Shown here: positions 37,267 through 48,040 of the stretch, piece after piece | Layout: each line of letters begins with the position of its first letter | Numbering within the stretch: the first letter of the stretch is position 1 | Assembly: GCA_023105745.1 (NCBI GenBank) | Contig: JALGQZ010000005.1 | Coordinates: 2,643,501 to 2,707,500 of the forward strand | Length of the DNA stretch: 64,000 nt | Direction of reading: 5' to 3' | Source of the DNA: Austropuccinia psidii | Taxonomy: Eukaryota > Basidiomycota > Pucciniomycetes > Pucciniales > Sphaerophragmiaceae | Translations under genes and position numbers: made by a program | Notes under the pieces: model-generated | What the model saw: the letters and a program-made list of their open reading frames with translations, nothing else | What the model was told of the DNA's origin: nothing | Database searches by the model: none

Positions 37267-38409
37267 TCAGGCTTGTGGCCTTCTTTCATGTCTAAATCTT
37301 CTTAAGAGTTTATCTGAGTCAGGTATTTCTGATTCTGCCATCCATTCATCCTCATGTACTGGATTTCTATATCTGACAAGATATTCTCTTTGATTTTTAC
37401 CCCTAAGTCTCCTTTCTTTAATGACTTTCTTTATCTTTTTGTCTTCATTCTGTTCCACAGGTGGTACAGTTAAATGAGTTGGGTTTCTTAAAGGAAACAA
37501 TTCTTTATCAGCTGGTTGATAAGGCTTTATCAAGCTGACTGGAAATGTGGGGTGTTCATTTTCCAATTCACCACTCAATTCCACTTGAACTGCATTGGTT
37601 CCATGTAAAGCAACAATAACAAAAGGTCCTACATAAGAATTTTTAAGTTTCTTTGGGCCTTTGATATTATTAAAATTCAAGGTTGAAACTAAAACTAAGT
37701 CCCCTACTTTGAAGTCTGGTACTTTATGACTCTTGTCCCACTTCTGTTTTGCATAATCAAAAGCATCATCCATACTTTGTTTTGCGTGGTGTTTTACTTT
37801 CTCAAGCATTATTTTGAAGCTGGAAGCTGTAGGATGAATGTCAATCAAGTCTTTCCTCAGTGTGTCTGCTGGGAGTCTTGGATTCCATCCCTTTTCTAAC
37901 ATAGCAGGAGTTTGTCCTGTGGAAGAATGGACTGATGTCATGTATGCCAATTCTAATGCAGGTATCAGAGTGCACCAGTCATGGGTAAAGCCATCTGAGT
38001 CTTTGAATTCTAATCCATAAGCACAAAATCTCCTGATCATGTCTTCTAAAGTTTGAATCATCCTCTCTGCTAGCCCATCTGTTTGAGGGTGATATGCTGT
38101 AGAGAATGATAACTTAGTCCCAAACAATCTATGAAGATTGGTCCAAAGTGCAGATGTGAACTTGGGATCTCTGTCACTTATGATATTCTTAAATAATCCT
38201 GTATGAGAAATAACTCTACTCCATAAAAGAAGAGCTGTATCCATAGAAGTGTCATCTTTATGACATGGTAAGAATATGGGAGTTTTGCTATATCTGTCTA
38301 CAATGACTAAAGAAGCATTATAACTTTTGTCACCACTTGGAGGAAGTGCTGTGACCCAATCCATGTGAACAACTTCCCATGGGGATTTTGGTTCTTGAAT
38401 ATGGATCAT
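37267..38409 (-). CDS. Element-A integrase with chromodomain-like C-terminus
   Basis: Third part of the A polyprotein; inserts the cDNA into the genome. The catalytic triad is complete: D17 (HMDWV), D79 (ISDRDPKF) and E115 (GLAERM), with 35 residues between the last two. Then come a GPF..I module (KLKNSYVGPFVIVALHG), FPVSLIKPYQP, and a chromodomain-like tail (KERRLRGKNQREYLVRYRNP, then DEWMAESEIP) that may guide insertion to heterochromatin. It lies in the same frame as the gag-pol part upstream and is cut off only by the stop at 38500; the listed start is simply the first Met after the zinc finger. Confidence 0.92.
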   Translation of the reverse strand: MIHIQEPKSPWEVVHMDWVTALPPSGDKSYNASLVIVDRYSKTPIFLPCHKDDTSMDTALLLWSRVISHTGLFKNIISDRDPKFTSALWTNLHRLFGTKLSFSTAYHPQTDGLAERMIQTLEDMIRRFCAYGLEFKDSDGFTHDWCTLIPALELAYMTSVHSSTGQTPAMLEKGWNPRLPADTLRKDLIDIHPTASSFKIMLEKVKHHAKQSMDDAFDYAKQKWDKSHKVPDFKVGDLVLVSTLNFNNIKGPKKLKNSYVGPFVIVALHGTNAVQVELSGELENEHPTFPVSLIKPYQPADKELFPLRNPTHLTVPPVEQNEDKKIKKVIKERRLRGKNQREYLVRYRNPVHEDEWMAESEIPDSDKLLRRFRHERRPQA

Positions 38410-38499
38410 AAGTCCAAATTTCTTGCCTGTACTCCTGTTTGCTTTTTGGCATCTGTCACAGGTATGGCAATATTCAATGGTTTCTTTTCTCCAAGATGG

Positions 38500-41400
38500 T
38501 CACCATGCACAGTTCTTCACTTTTTCAAGTGTTCTATCTTCTGACAGGTGTCCAGAGTAGATACTATCATGACATTCATGAAGAATGGTATTGATAAGTA
38601 ATCTACTGCACAATGTCATAACACAAGAATGTTTTGTTCTGTGGTAAATGATTCCATCAAACAAGTGAAATCTTCCTTCAGAATAGGAATTCTTCCAAAC
38701 TTCATCAAGTGCATTAACTAAAGATGCATCTTTGCAGTCCTTATCTAATAAAGAAGTCAAGATATGAAAATTCTTGTCTTGTTTATAAGATTCTCTGACC
38801 TCCTCAAAGAATTCAGTCCCAATATCAGTTATGTTAATTCCTTCAATTGGAATCTGTGGTTCAGCTTCCAAAGGTACATAAGCTGGGTTATCAGGAGTGT
38901 TGGCTAAAGCCCATCTACTAAGTCCATCAGCATTCTTGTGAATGTTTCCTGCTTTATGAACTATAGTCATGTTTCCTCTATATTCTTGAATAGCTATTTG
39001 CCATCTCAACATATGTCTGTGGGGAGTTTTCATGTTAAGAAGTGATTTTACTGCATTACAGTCAGTTATCACTTCAAAAACACTGCCATCAAGGTAATAG
39101 TGCAATTTCTCAAGTGCCCATACCAAACATAAGCACTCCATTTGGCTTGCACCATATCTGGCTTCTGTTGGTTTGATTTGCCTTGAGATATAACAAACTG
39201 GTCCTTCTGTAGGTTTGTCATCAATAATTTGGACCTGATGTAGGGCTGCCCCTAATCCATCTCCACATGCATCAATGTACAACTTAAAAGAAATATTCCA
39301 GTCAGGCATGGGGAGTAAAGGTGCTTCTGTAAGGGCTCTCTTTATCTTCTCATAAGCTTTAATTCTTTCCTGTGTCATCTCAAATACAGTCTGTTGATCA
39401 CAGATTCTATAGAGTGATTTGGCTAGAATTGCAAAGTCTTTGAAATGTTGCCTATAGTAACTAGCAAATCCAAGAAAAGACATCATTTCTTTTTTATTCT
39501 GGAGTATTGGCTTAAGTAGCACTGCTGCCACTTTATTTTTGTCAATACCCAAGCTTAAACCAGAAACAATATGTCCTAATGCTTTGAGTTCTTCAAAACA
39601 AAAATTGCATTTCTTAAGTGAAATTTTCATGTTCACTTCTGCAACTTTATGAAGTACTCTTGCAAGTCTTTCAAGGTGCAAAGACCATGAATCAGAAAAT
39701 ATGATAATATCATCAATATAAATGATAAGCCATCCTTCAGACAATTCTGTAGGAAAGATGGTGTTCATCATCCTTTGATAATGAGATGGAGCATTTTTAA
39801 TGCCAAATGGCATTCTAAGATACCCAAAAATACCACAGTTCGTGATAATTCTAAGTAATTTCTTAGCTTTGGGCGTCAAAACACTCTGATGGAAGCCTTT
39901 CAATGCATCCATTGATGTTATATACTTGGCTTTGGATAATTGAGTCAAGGTTTCTTGGATTCTAGGGATTGGATACCTATCTGGAACTGTGTAGGTATTC
40001 AAAGCTCTAAAATCTCCAACCATTCTTGACTTATCATTATGCCAAGCAATGATAACAGGTGTTGTCACTTCAACTTCCTCATTATGGCCTACTTTCCTTA
40101 GTACACCAAGTTGGATCAACTCTTGGATATGTTTCTCTAAGGCTTCTCTAGCTCTGGGACTGGCTGGATAAACTGGTCTTCTAAGTACTGGAGGATATGG
40201 TCTGTCAATATTAAGATTAATATCAACTTCATGTCCTCTTATAGCGCCTAATGGTTCATTATCAGAGGCAAATGCATTTTTATATGTGTATAACACATTA
40301 ATAAGCTCATTCCTCATCTTTGGTGACAATGATTGATTAATTTGTGCTTCAACAAGTTGATTAGTCACAAATTCATCTTTGTAAGTATCCTTGACAGAAG
40401 ATACTACAGATATCTGTTTTGGCATATTGGAGAAAGCAAATTTTTGTCTCTTGTTATCTCCAATTGTGAAATATCTGTCTTTATGGTTATTTATATCAAT
40501 ACCATAAATATTTAAGTAATCATTTCCAAGAATGATGTGCTGAGATGTGCAATTATCCATTACTACAATCTCAGTTTTCATTCTTACACTTCCTGCTGGA
40601 TGTGGGAATACAATATTAGTGTCCAATATGCCCAGGGGGTACATATTGTTACTGGCACTACTGAATTGTACACCTTCTATTGGTAATAGATGGTTTTTCC
40701 ATTCAGGAAGTATAATTTGGAGATAAGCTTTGCCTACACAAGTGCAAAATGCCCCTGTATCCAAATTTACTTTGGCTTCAATATCACTCATCAGAACTGA
40801 TGTGATACAGGATGCCCCAGCAGTATAACCCTTTCCTCTAGCAGGTTTTGTTTTACACATTCTGGCATCTTGGATATTGATCAGGTTGCAGCAATTCTCA
40901 CTGTACTGTGGCAAGTGGGTATGGACTTCTGTGACCTCAAAGAAAGCTGAAATGTTCTCAATGGGATAGTCCTCTACTGGTGTATCTTCAGAGACTGCAG
41001 AATCTTGATCAGACTCTTCTTTCTCTTCAGTACACTGAATTTCTTCAATGACTTGAACTTCATTGATCTTTGTCTTCTTAGGACAAGTGTTGGCTAAATT
41101 TGAAGTACTTCCACATTTATGACACTTCAAGACAGGTCTTTCTGGTCTTCTTTCCTCTCTAGGAATCTTTGAGACTATTTTGAACTCTATTGGGTTTTTA
41201 ATCCAAGTATTACCAATTCTTGTTCTGGTAATGATATCTTCCATAGCATTAATGTAGTCCTCCGTTGAACAAGGTTCCACACATCTGCTTTTGATAGCAT
41301 GTTCCAGTTCTCCTCCACACTTTCTTAATATTGTCATATTAATCATAGTGTCAGACATATCTGGGTGTAAAGCAGATAATCTGTCTTTTTGTTTGAAGAA

Positions 41401-42852
41401 CCAAGTAAGTGGTTTGTCTTCTTCTGAGTTAAAAATGGCACTTTCAAAAGCATTTTCCATTTTAAACCTCCAAGAATTATTGGCCCATTTGGTAATCACT
41501 TCAGATTTCCACCAAGACCAGTCATGTTTGCCATGATCAATCCTCATTTTGTAATACCATTTCTTTGCAGTCCTGGTAAATAAACAGTGTAATTTTCCCA
41601 CTATGATTTCATCAGGTATATTGAAGTCTTCTTGCAACATATCAATAGTCCTGATGAATTCAATATGGTTGTATTCTCCTTCACCAGAGAATGTTGGCCA
41701 TTCTCCTATTTTGGGAATATCCCTTGTAGAGTAGGCATTTTCTCCTAAGAATGGGGTGAGACTTTCTTTAACAGAAAGTTTCTCTTCAGTTAAAGGTGTA
41801 GAATGTCTTGGCATATGTGGTTCATGATTCTTATGAATTTGTTCCACACTTGAAATTATTTCATTCTTCAACTTCTGCCTTTCACTGTCACTTTTTGCTA
41901 AGTGTATGGCAAATTGATTGGTATTCTCAACTATTTTTAAGACATGGTATTGCAAAGTCTTAAGTTGATCATTAATTTTGAAAATGGAAAGATCTTCCAT
42001 CTCTTCATGCTGAACTTGGCACATGTTTTCAATTCTTATGCAAGAATTGGTAATTGAGTCAAGTTTGGCATTTGTCACTTGGTGTAATTCAAGGTATTTC
42101 TTGTCATTTTTCTTTAATTCAACTATATCTGATGTAATTTTAGTTAACTTTCCATCAAGTTTACCAACTTCTACATTAATACTAGTCTGTACACCAATTA
42201 TTTCCGTGGAAAGTTTCTGTTCATCCTTTCCTGCTCCTTGGCTGTGAATTCCATCAGAGCTCTGGCCATATTGAAGACACTGTCCACGGCTGAAGGCTCC
42301 AATTTGGGGATCCTGTACCCTTGTGGGTAAGGTCTGTGCCAATTGGCTTTGCCTTGATGGTTCTTGGGACCCTTCTGCTTCTTCTGAGGTCCCTTGGGCT
42401 TGTCCTTGGACACTTCTGGAGCTGGTTTGGAGCTGGTAGACGCCACTGGTGCCTCTGTCTCCAAAGCTGGAGTCATTTCCAACTCTTTGTTCTGGTCTAT
42501 GGATAAAAGACTTTGGTTCTTCAACCAATTCTTTATCTTTCTGACCTTGTCTTTGCAAGACAGGGGGCTCCATCCTCCTAAGAGTTCTATGGTCTTCTCC
42601 TGACCCAGAAAGCTCTTGATGTGTAAGTAGGAGTTCATGGCCCCCTGCCAAAGGCTTGGGCATATTTCCCATTCCTCTTCCTTGGCTGCTCTGAACCAGT
42701 TTTTGTACTGGCATTGATATATTTCTATTTCTGCCACCTGAAAGTGGTTCAGCCCTGGAAATATTACCATAAATCAGTTCAGGCTCTGAATTCACGTCAA
42801 AATCTGTTGGTACAGACCTTGGGGAATGGGGGGCAACTCTGGCATCCTCCAA
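38500..42852 (-). CDS. Element-A gag-protease-reverse transcriptase-RNase H polyprotein
   Basis: Open frame of 1450 residues. The first ~215 are Ser/Gln/Gly-rich and overlap another open frame. A coiled-coil stretch follows, then a retrotransposon gag domain ([32 protein letters not shown]). The zinc knuckle [14 protein letters not shown] has Asn where His is expected. Protease [10 protein letters not shown], reverse transcriptase with [10 protein letters not shown], RNase H ([35 protein letters not shown]) and the start of the H2C2 finger complete it. It ends in a TGA (38500-38502) directly after CAW where the family-C copy reads on through a second Trp; the integrase continues in the same frame. 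A TGG-to-TGA change is the simplest explanation. Confidence 0.93.
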   Translation of the reverse strand: MEDARVAPHSPRSVPTDFDVNSEPELIYGNISRAEPLSGGRNRNISMPVQKLVQSSQGRGMGNMPKPLAGGHELLLTHQELSGSGEDHRTLRRMEPPVLQRQGQKDKELVEEPKSFIHRPEQRVGNDSSFGDRGTSGVYQLQTSSRSVQGQAQGTSEEAEGSQEPSRQSQLAQTLPTRVQDPQIGAFSRGQCLQYGQSSDGIHSQGAGKDEQKLSTEIIGVQTSINVEVGKLDGKLTKITSDIVELKKNDKKYLELHQVTNAKLDSITNSCIRIENMCQVQHEEMEDLSIFKINDQLKTLQYHVLKIVENTNQFAIHLAKSDSERQKLKNEIISSVEQIHKNHEPHMPRHSTPLTEEKLSVKESLTPFLGENAYSTRDIPKIGEWPTFSGEGEYNHIEFIRTIDMLQEDFNIPDEIIVGKLHCLFTRTAKKWYYKMRIDHGKHDWSWWKSEVITKWANNSWRFKMENAFESAIFNSEEDKPLTWFFKQKDRLSALHPDMSDTMINMTILRKCGGELEHAIKSRCVEPCSTEDYINAMEDIITRTRIGNTWIKNPIEFKIVSKIPREERRPERPVLKCHKCGSTSNLANTCPKKTKINEVQVIEEIQCTEEKEESDQDSAVSEDTPVEDYPIENISAFFEVTEVHTHLPQYSENCCNLINIQDARMCKTKPARGKGYTAGASCITSVLMSDIEAKVNLDTGAFCTCVGKAYLQIILPEWKNHLLPIEGVQFSSASNNMYPLGILDTNIVFPHPAGSVRMKTEIVVMDNCTSQHIILGNDYLNIYGIDINNHKDRYFTIGDNKRQKFAFSNMPKQISVVSSVKDTYKDEFVTNQLVEAQINQSLSPKMRNELINVLYTYKNAFASDNEPLGAIRGHEVDINLNIDRPYPPVLRRPVYPASPRAREALEKHIQELIQLGVLRKVGHNEEVEVTTPVIIAWHNDKSRMVGDFRALNTYTVPDRYPIPRIQETLTQLSKAKYITSMDALKGFHQSVLTPKAKKLLRIITNCGIFGYLRMPFGIKNAPSHYQRMMNTIFPTELSEGWLIIYIDDIIIFSDSWSLHLERLARVLHKVAEVNMKISLKKCNFCFEELKALGHIVSGLSLGIDKNKVAAVLLKPILQNKKEMMSFLGFASYYRQHFKDFAILAKSLYRICDQQTVFEMTQERIKAYEKIKRALTEAPLLPMPDWNISFKLYIDACGDGLGAALHQVQIIDDKPTEGPVCYISRQIKPTEARYGASQMECLCLVWALEKLHYYLDGSVFEVITDCNAVKSLLNMKTPHRHMLRWQIAIQEYRGNMTIVHKAGNIHKNADGLSRWALANTPDNPAYVPLEAEPQIPIEGINITDIGTEFFEEVRESYKQDKNFHILTSLLDKDCKDASLVNALDEVWKNSYSEGRFHLFDGIIYHRTKHSCVMTLCSRLLINTILHECHDSIYSGHLSEDRTLEKVKNCAW
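42198..42770 (-). CDS. Element-A ORF1, overlapping gag in the +1 register
   Basis: 190 residues, lying wholly inside the gag frame, shifted by one base. It looks like a folded protein: an aromatic, helical N-terminal half ([28 protein letters not shown]), a Lys/Pro-rich linker and a tail [20 protein letters not shown]. The tail and the APVASTS linker recur in family C (54117-54632), and the W..P pattern recurs in B ORF1. The frame can be traced up to an ATG at 42947, interrupted by TGA codons at 42794-42792 and 42776-42774. It may be the true N-terminal part of Gag, followed by a -1 shift, or an extra protein. Function unknown. Confidence 0.55.
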   Translation of the reverse strand: MVIFPGLNHFQVAEIEIYQCQYKNWFRAAKEEEWEICPSLWQGAMNSYLHIKSFLGQEKTIELLGGWSPLSCKDKVRKIKNWLKNQSLLSIDQNKELEMTPALETEAPVASTSSKPAPEVSKDKPKGPQKKQKGPKNHQGKANWHRPYPQGYRIPKLEPSAVDSVFNMARALMEFTAKEQERMNRNFPRK

Positions 42853-42952
42853 ATGTGTCTTTCTTGTGGAAGACTTGGCACTTCTGGATTTGGTCTTGCC
42901 TCTTCCTTGTCCACATCCATCTGGTTGGACTGAATAGTTGCTTCCATTTCAG

Positions 42953-43646
42953 GTATGCACCATTTTTACATCAATTTAAGGATAAAGAGTAAAAATAAAG
43001 ATAAAAACACACCTTTTGGTGGTAATTTATTCTTTTCAGAATTAAATAAGGTGCCTTTTTTAGCAATTTGCACCTCAATACTGTCTTCAGATTCTGGACT
43101 AGTGATATATCTTTTACTGAGTCTGTTGCCAGCTGCACAGTATTTGATTAAAGACACTAGAAAAATTATAAAAGAGAAAAAATTATTTTTTATACTATTT
43201 AAAATATTTTTAAAGATTTTTTATAAGTTTTATATTTTTTAATATTAAAAAATTATTCTTTTTAAAGAGAAAAAAAAAATTAAAATTTAAGATTTTGAAT
43301 GAAAATTAATTCAGAGTAACTCAAAGAATAATTTTATAAGTTTTTGGATGTGAAAAAGCCACATGTAAAACAGTATAAATTAAACCAAATTCCTCAATGA
43401 AAAAAGATTTCCAAAAAAATTTCAAAAATAAGAATTATTTTAACTTTAAAATGAAAGAAAAAAATATGAAATTAATATATTTTAGAGCTTAAAAATATAT
43501 TAATTAAGGGTACAAGGTTCAAAAAACACGGCCAGGCCCCCAAATGTAAGATGTGGTAGGTATGGTGGTTTTTCAGAACACAAAAATGAAGTCTAGAATA
43601 TGATTAAAGCCAAGTCTATGGATAAAATCACGGCCAGGCCCCCAAA
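42953..43646 (-). other. Element-A leader with duplicated U5-end/primer-binding block
   Basis: AT-rich untranslated leader. The primer-binding sequence on the minus strand (TTTGGGGGCCTGGCCGTG) is 43646-43629, abutting the 5' LTR. The block CACGGCCAGGCCCCCAAATG plus nine more bases occurs twice on the plus strand, at 43527-43555 and 43629-43657, 102 bp apart, so the inner copy includes 11 bases of LTR end. Confidence 0.75.
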
Positions 43647-45570
43647 TGTAAGATGTGACTATGAAACTGATGATATTATTACTATTAATCAACAGTACTA
43701 TGTCTGTTCTTATGAAATATAATAATAAAAAATTATTATAACCACAATTAAATAATTATAAAATTATTTCTTTCACGTGTTATACACTACTAGTGATTAT
43801 AACAGTGAGCAGTAATTGTCTAGAAGAATCAATTACAAGAAGAATTTAATAATAAAAACTTCTTTTATTAAAATAATAAAATTATTTTAATATATAATTA
43901 TCTTTTACAAGAATGATTATAAAGATAATTATTGAAGAAAACTATTACTAGAGAAAAACTTTAAGAATTAAATATAAATGACTCACTAATACTCCAAAGA
44001 ACTTATTGATAGATAAAAGTAGAGAAATTTGACGTGGAATTGTGGATTTAAGGGATCAAAAGGATTTATAACAGTATTACAACAATATATAGTTGGATTC
44101 TATGATTTCACGTCTTTCTGGTTGATTCTGAAAGATTTAAAACACTTAAGAATAGCTTGTAACTAATACTTACTTGTTGGTAATAATGATTTAATAAATT
44201 GATAAGATGATGATATGGAAAAAACAGCAAGAAGAGGCTTCTTTTAAGTCAACAACAGCTCACAGAGGCGTGCCATGGAGCAAACTGAGAAACCAGTGAG
44301 TGAGAAAACAATAAACCTTTTTGGATTAATGATTGCATCATCTGTTGTCACGTAAGATTATCATAATTACTTAATTGATGCTTTTATGTGACTACCAACC
44401 CCAATATGGTTAAGAATAAAAGGAGTAACATCAGTAAATCTTCTTTTATTCCAAAAAAATCATTGATTTCTCAAAGTTATCAATTTTATTGCCAATTTCA
44501 TCACAGGTTTTAATTACTGTGAATTTTTGAAGATTCAGTGTTTCACGTAGAATGGTCAAAAATGGACTGTAAGTAAAACTTTTCATTTTACTAGTAAAAC
44601 TGTATTTCTTTTTGGTTGTACCATAGATAATACAGTTCTTCATTGGTCCTGAAAGTTTCAGAAGGATTAATTAAGAATTGTATATTTAATGAATTTTTGA
44701 AGTTTTTACCTCATTTCTACGTAGAATTGCAAATATCAGTGTTTCACTGGTTGCTATGAGGTAAATCAATGGATACAATTCCAAAAAGGGTTTTAATTAC
44801 TCTTTTGGGGTTTATCCATGGAAAGTCATTAAGAATTGACGTGGTTACAGGAGTCTAAGTAGCTCTTTACCTCCTTGGCACGTCAAAATAGCAGGTTATT
44901 TGCTATTTTCTTAAGATTTACAGTAGTTGTGACATGGTAACCAAGTTCCCAAAGAGGTTTAGTTTACCAATTGGGTCAAGATCAGCCATGGAACCAAGCT
45001 TTGGAGCTATCCACGCCTCTGAGTCCTCAGAAGTTGGGTACCCTGGCTCTCTTTGATGTCTTTTGTCCCCCTTGCCTATTTTTTACGTCAAAATAGTAAT
45101 TTAAGCTTAAAGTGAGATATCCACTATGGGTGTACCAAAAGTCCATGTAAGAATACCATGATATTAAGTGCTCAAAACATGCATAACACTATTCTTAGTG
45201 TATATGTAACATGGGATTTCTCACTTTCCCATTATTTTGGTGTGAAATTAAGAAAAACAAAAATTTTCACGGATCTTTTATGTTGTATTGATGATGTGGT
45301 ATTGAATTATTTTCCATTTTACCACCTCAAGGAGTTAATTTGAGCTTATTCACTCTATGGAGCTACCATAGGTGAATTTTTGTTTAGAATCCAAATCTGG
45401 TCTTAAATCCATGGATTTACTTACTCAATAAAAAGTTATTCATCTTTTCTGAAATTGAAAATGATGAATTTTGGATATATGCATGACTTATGAGTTATGC
45501 ATAATTCAAAATTTCTTTTTAAGATAATTGTGGCCTATTTGGGTATGTAAAATATACCTCAAGGCTCACA
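43647..45570 (-). repeat. 5' LTR of element A
   Basis: 1924 bp, matching 35203-37126 without net length change. Contains the element promoter. Two CpG sites present in the left LTR are TG here (CTTTTATGTGAC, TTGGTGTGAA). Confidence 0.96.
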
Positions 45571-45940
45571 TTTTGAGCCATGGCTCTTCCAATTGGCTCT
45601 CTAGTTCAGGACTCCTGTACTTTTGTTTTAATAGTTGTATCAATATACTACACTGTTTGTGTTTATGTTATGATGATTGTACTATACTGAAGAACTCTGT
45701 ATTTAGATTAGAGGAGCTGATTCCCAATATGGGTATCTCTTTGCTCTCCCCATAGCTCTGTGCTGGGTTTGATGGGTCATTCCCTAATGCCCAGTTTGAT
45801 AGTTTGAAGTTCTTTCTCCTATCTATCTCCATGCATTGTATGGGTATTTTGGCCCCATTTTCTGGGTCATATGCTGGATTCTCTTGGTCATTCTTCAGTG
45901 GCCACCTGCTGAGACCATCTGCATTAGTATGACTTTTCCC
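45571..45940 (-). pseudogene. Element-B RNase H-integrase linker, right of the A insertion
   Basis: Follows the TTTTG duplication and encodes the end of RNase H and the linker in the B pol frame (TNADGLSRW visible past the stop at 45941). Together with 34992-35202 it makes up the region split by element A. Confidence 0.75.
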
Positions 45941-47941
45941 TTATTTATAGATAATAGTCATATTCCCTCTGTATTCTTGTATGGCTATTTGCCACCTGAG
46001 CATGTGTCTGTTTGTTGTCTTCATGTTCAACAGTGATTTGAGGGCTGTGCAATCAGTAAAAACTTCAAATACTGCTCCTTCTAAGTAGTAATGGAGTTTT
46101 TCTAATGCCCATTCCAAACAGAGACATTCTGTCTGGGTAGCTCCATATCTGGCTTCTGAGTCTTTCAGTTGTCTTGATATATAGCAAATTACTCCTTCTT
46201 TGGGTATTCCATCCACTAGTTGCCTCTGGTGTAGTGCTGCTCCTAGTCCTTGGCTACATGCTGCATCTATATATAGTTTGAATGGTAGTTCAAAATCAGG
46301 CATCATTTGGACAGGGGCATTGGTCAGTTCATGTTTGATCTTCTCAAATGCATCTCTTCTTTCTTTGGTAATTTCAAAGACTACATCTTTTGAGCACAGT
46401 TTGTATAGGCTACTTGTGATGTGTGCAAAGTTTTTTATGTGGCTCCTGTAGTAACTAGCAAAGCCCAAAAAAGATTGCATTTCTTTAATGTTCTTTGGTA
46501 CTGGTTTCTTCAGTACTGCAGCAGCTTTATTTTGGTCTATGGCTAGACTTAAACCTGAAACTTTGTGTCCTAGGGCTAGCAGTTCTTGCTGTCCAAAGTT
46601 ACATTTTTTAAGAGATATTCTCATGTTGATTGGTGTACATTTTCCCAATATTTTATCAATTTTCCTCACATGGTCTTCCCATGTTTCTGAGTATATTATG
46701 ATATCATCAATGTACACTACCATCCACCCTTCCATTATTTCATCTTGAAATATGGTATCCATCATCCTCTGAAAATGGGCTGGTGCATTCTTAATGCCAA
46801 ATGGCATTCTAGTATATTCATATATGCCCATATGGCATATAATTCTTAGCAATTTGATGGAATCTGGTTTCACCCCATTCTGGTGGAAGCCTTTCATGCA
46901 ATCCATTTTTGTAATAAACTTGGCTTTTGCTAGTTTATCTAGTGCATGTGGTATCCTTGGGATGGGGTACCTATCTGCTTTTGTGTAATTATTCAAAGCC
47001 CTGAAGTCCCCACATAGTCTGGATTTACCATCATGCCAAGTTATAAGGACTGGTGTAGTGACTTCTACTATCTCATTGTGTCCTATTTTCCTTATGACCC
47101 CCATTTCTACGAGTTCATTGATATGTTTCTCAATTTCTTTCCTAGTTTCCATGCTGGCTGGGTATGGTGGTCTCCTAAGCATAGGTGGATATGGTCTTTC
47201 TACATCCAGATATAATTCTATACCATGTCCTTCGATTTTTCCTAGTGGTTCATCTCCTATTGCAAAAGCTCCTCTATGCTTCCTCAATACTTTCAGTAAG
47301 CTTAGTTTCATTTTGCTGGTGAGTTGAGTGCCATATTGGGCTTCTTTGAATTCTTCCACTAGTTCTTTCAGGGTGTTATAATTTGTTATATGATTTATGT
47401 CAAAGGAAAATCTTTGGTCTTTGTTTGTACCTATGGTAAGATATCTATTTTTACTATTGCAAATGTCCATACCATACATTCTTTGGTACTCTGTACCTAG
47501 TAAGAATCCTTGTACATGTGCATTCTCTAGAACTACAAATTCAGGTTCTAGTCTGATATTTCCTTTTTGGTGTGGGATAATTATCTCTTTGATTATTGTC
47601 CCCAGTGAGTGCATTTTGCCTGATGCACTTTTAAAGTTTCTAGCTTTTGTTGGGATTATATCCTCTTCCCATTTGGGGAAGTGTTGTTTTAAGTATTCTT
47701 TTGCCACTATGGAGCAACTTGCTCCTGTGTAAATGATCATTGGATGTTTACAGTTCTCAATGTAAACCGTCAATTTTGTAGGTGTTCCATGAATGAATCC
47801 CATCCCTCTATTTGGGGTTACCAGGAATGTTTGTGCATTCTGTGTGTGCTTACAGAGCTCTTTGTCTGTTGTTATTTGTGGTATTCCTGAATCTAATTCA
47901 ATGTCTTGTATGTCAAGTGAACTTTCTTCATTGCATTCCAC
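45941..47941 (-). pseudogene. Element-B protease, reverse transcriptase, RNase H
   Basis: 666 residues, in the same frame as the B gag upstream. The protease motif reads [11 protein letters not shown]: the catalytic Asp of DTG is Tyr, so protease is dead. Reverse transcriptase is well kept, with [20 protein letters not shown] and [11 protein letters not shown]. RNase H has [29 protein letters not shown] and TDCTALKSL. It ends at a TAA (45941) inside RNase H, after which the same frame continues. Two more TAA stops lie between 47942 and 48043. Confidence 0.9.
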
Positions 47942-48040
47942 TATGTATTATTCTATGGTATCAGGTTCACTTTTTGATTCTGCTCTCATACCATTTCCCA
48001 TACTGTCAGAATCAGATTTGTCACCTGTTTTTTCTTCTTC

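Larger units (their letters stand above)
35203..45570 (-). mobile_element. Family-A Ty3/Gypsy element, nearly intact
   Basis: A 10,368-bp minus-strand element with two 1924-bp LTRs (35203-37126 and 43647-45570), TGTAAG...CTCACA termini, a primer-binding sequence, a polypurine tract and a perfect duplication TTTTG (35198-35202 and 45571-45575). Gag, protease, reverse transcriptase, RNase H and integrase lie in one frame interrupted by a single stop at 38500. The LTRs differ at roughly 30-35 positions by eye (under 2%). Confidence 0.96.

Noticed and set aside
43527..43555. A tRNA gene or fragment at the GGCCAGGCCCCCA block
   Set aside because: No cloverleaf can be drawn around it; its position next to LTRs in all families fits a primer-binding sequence.
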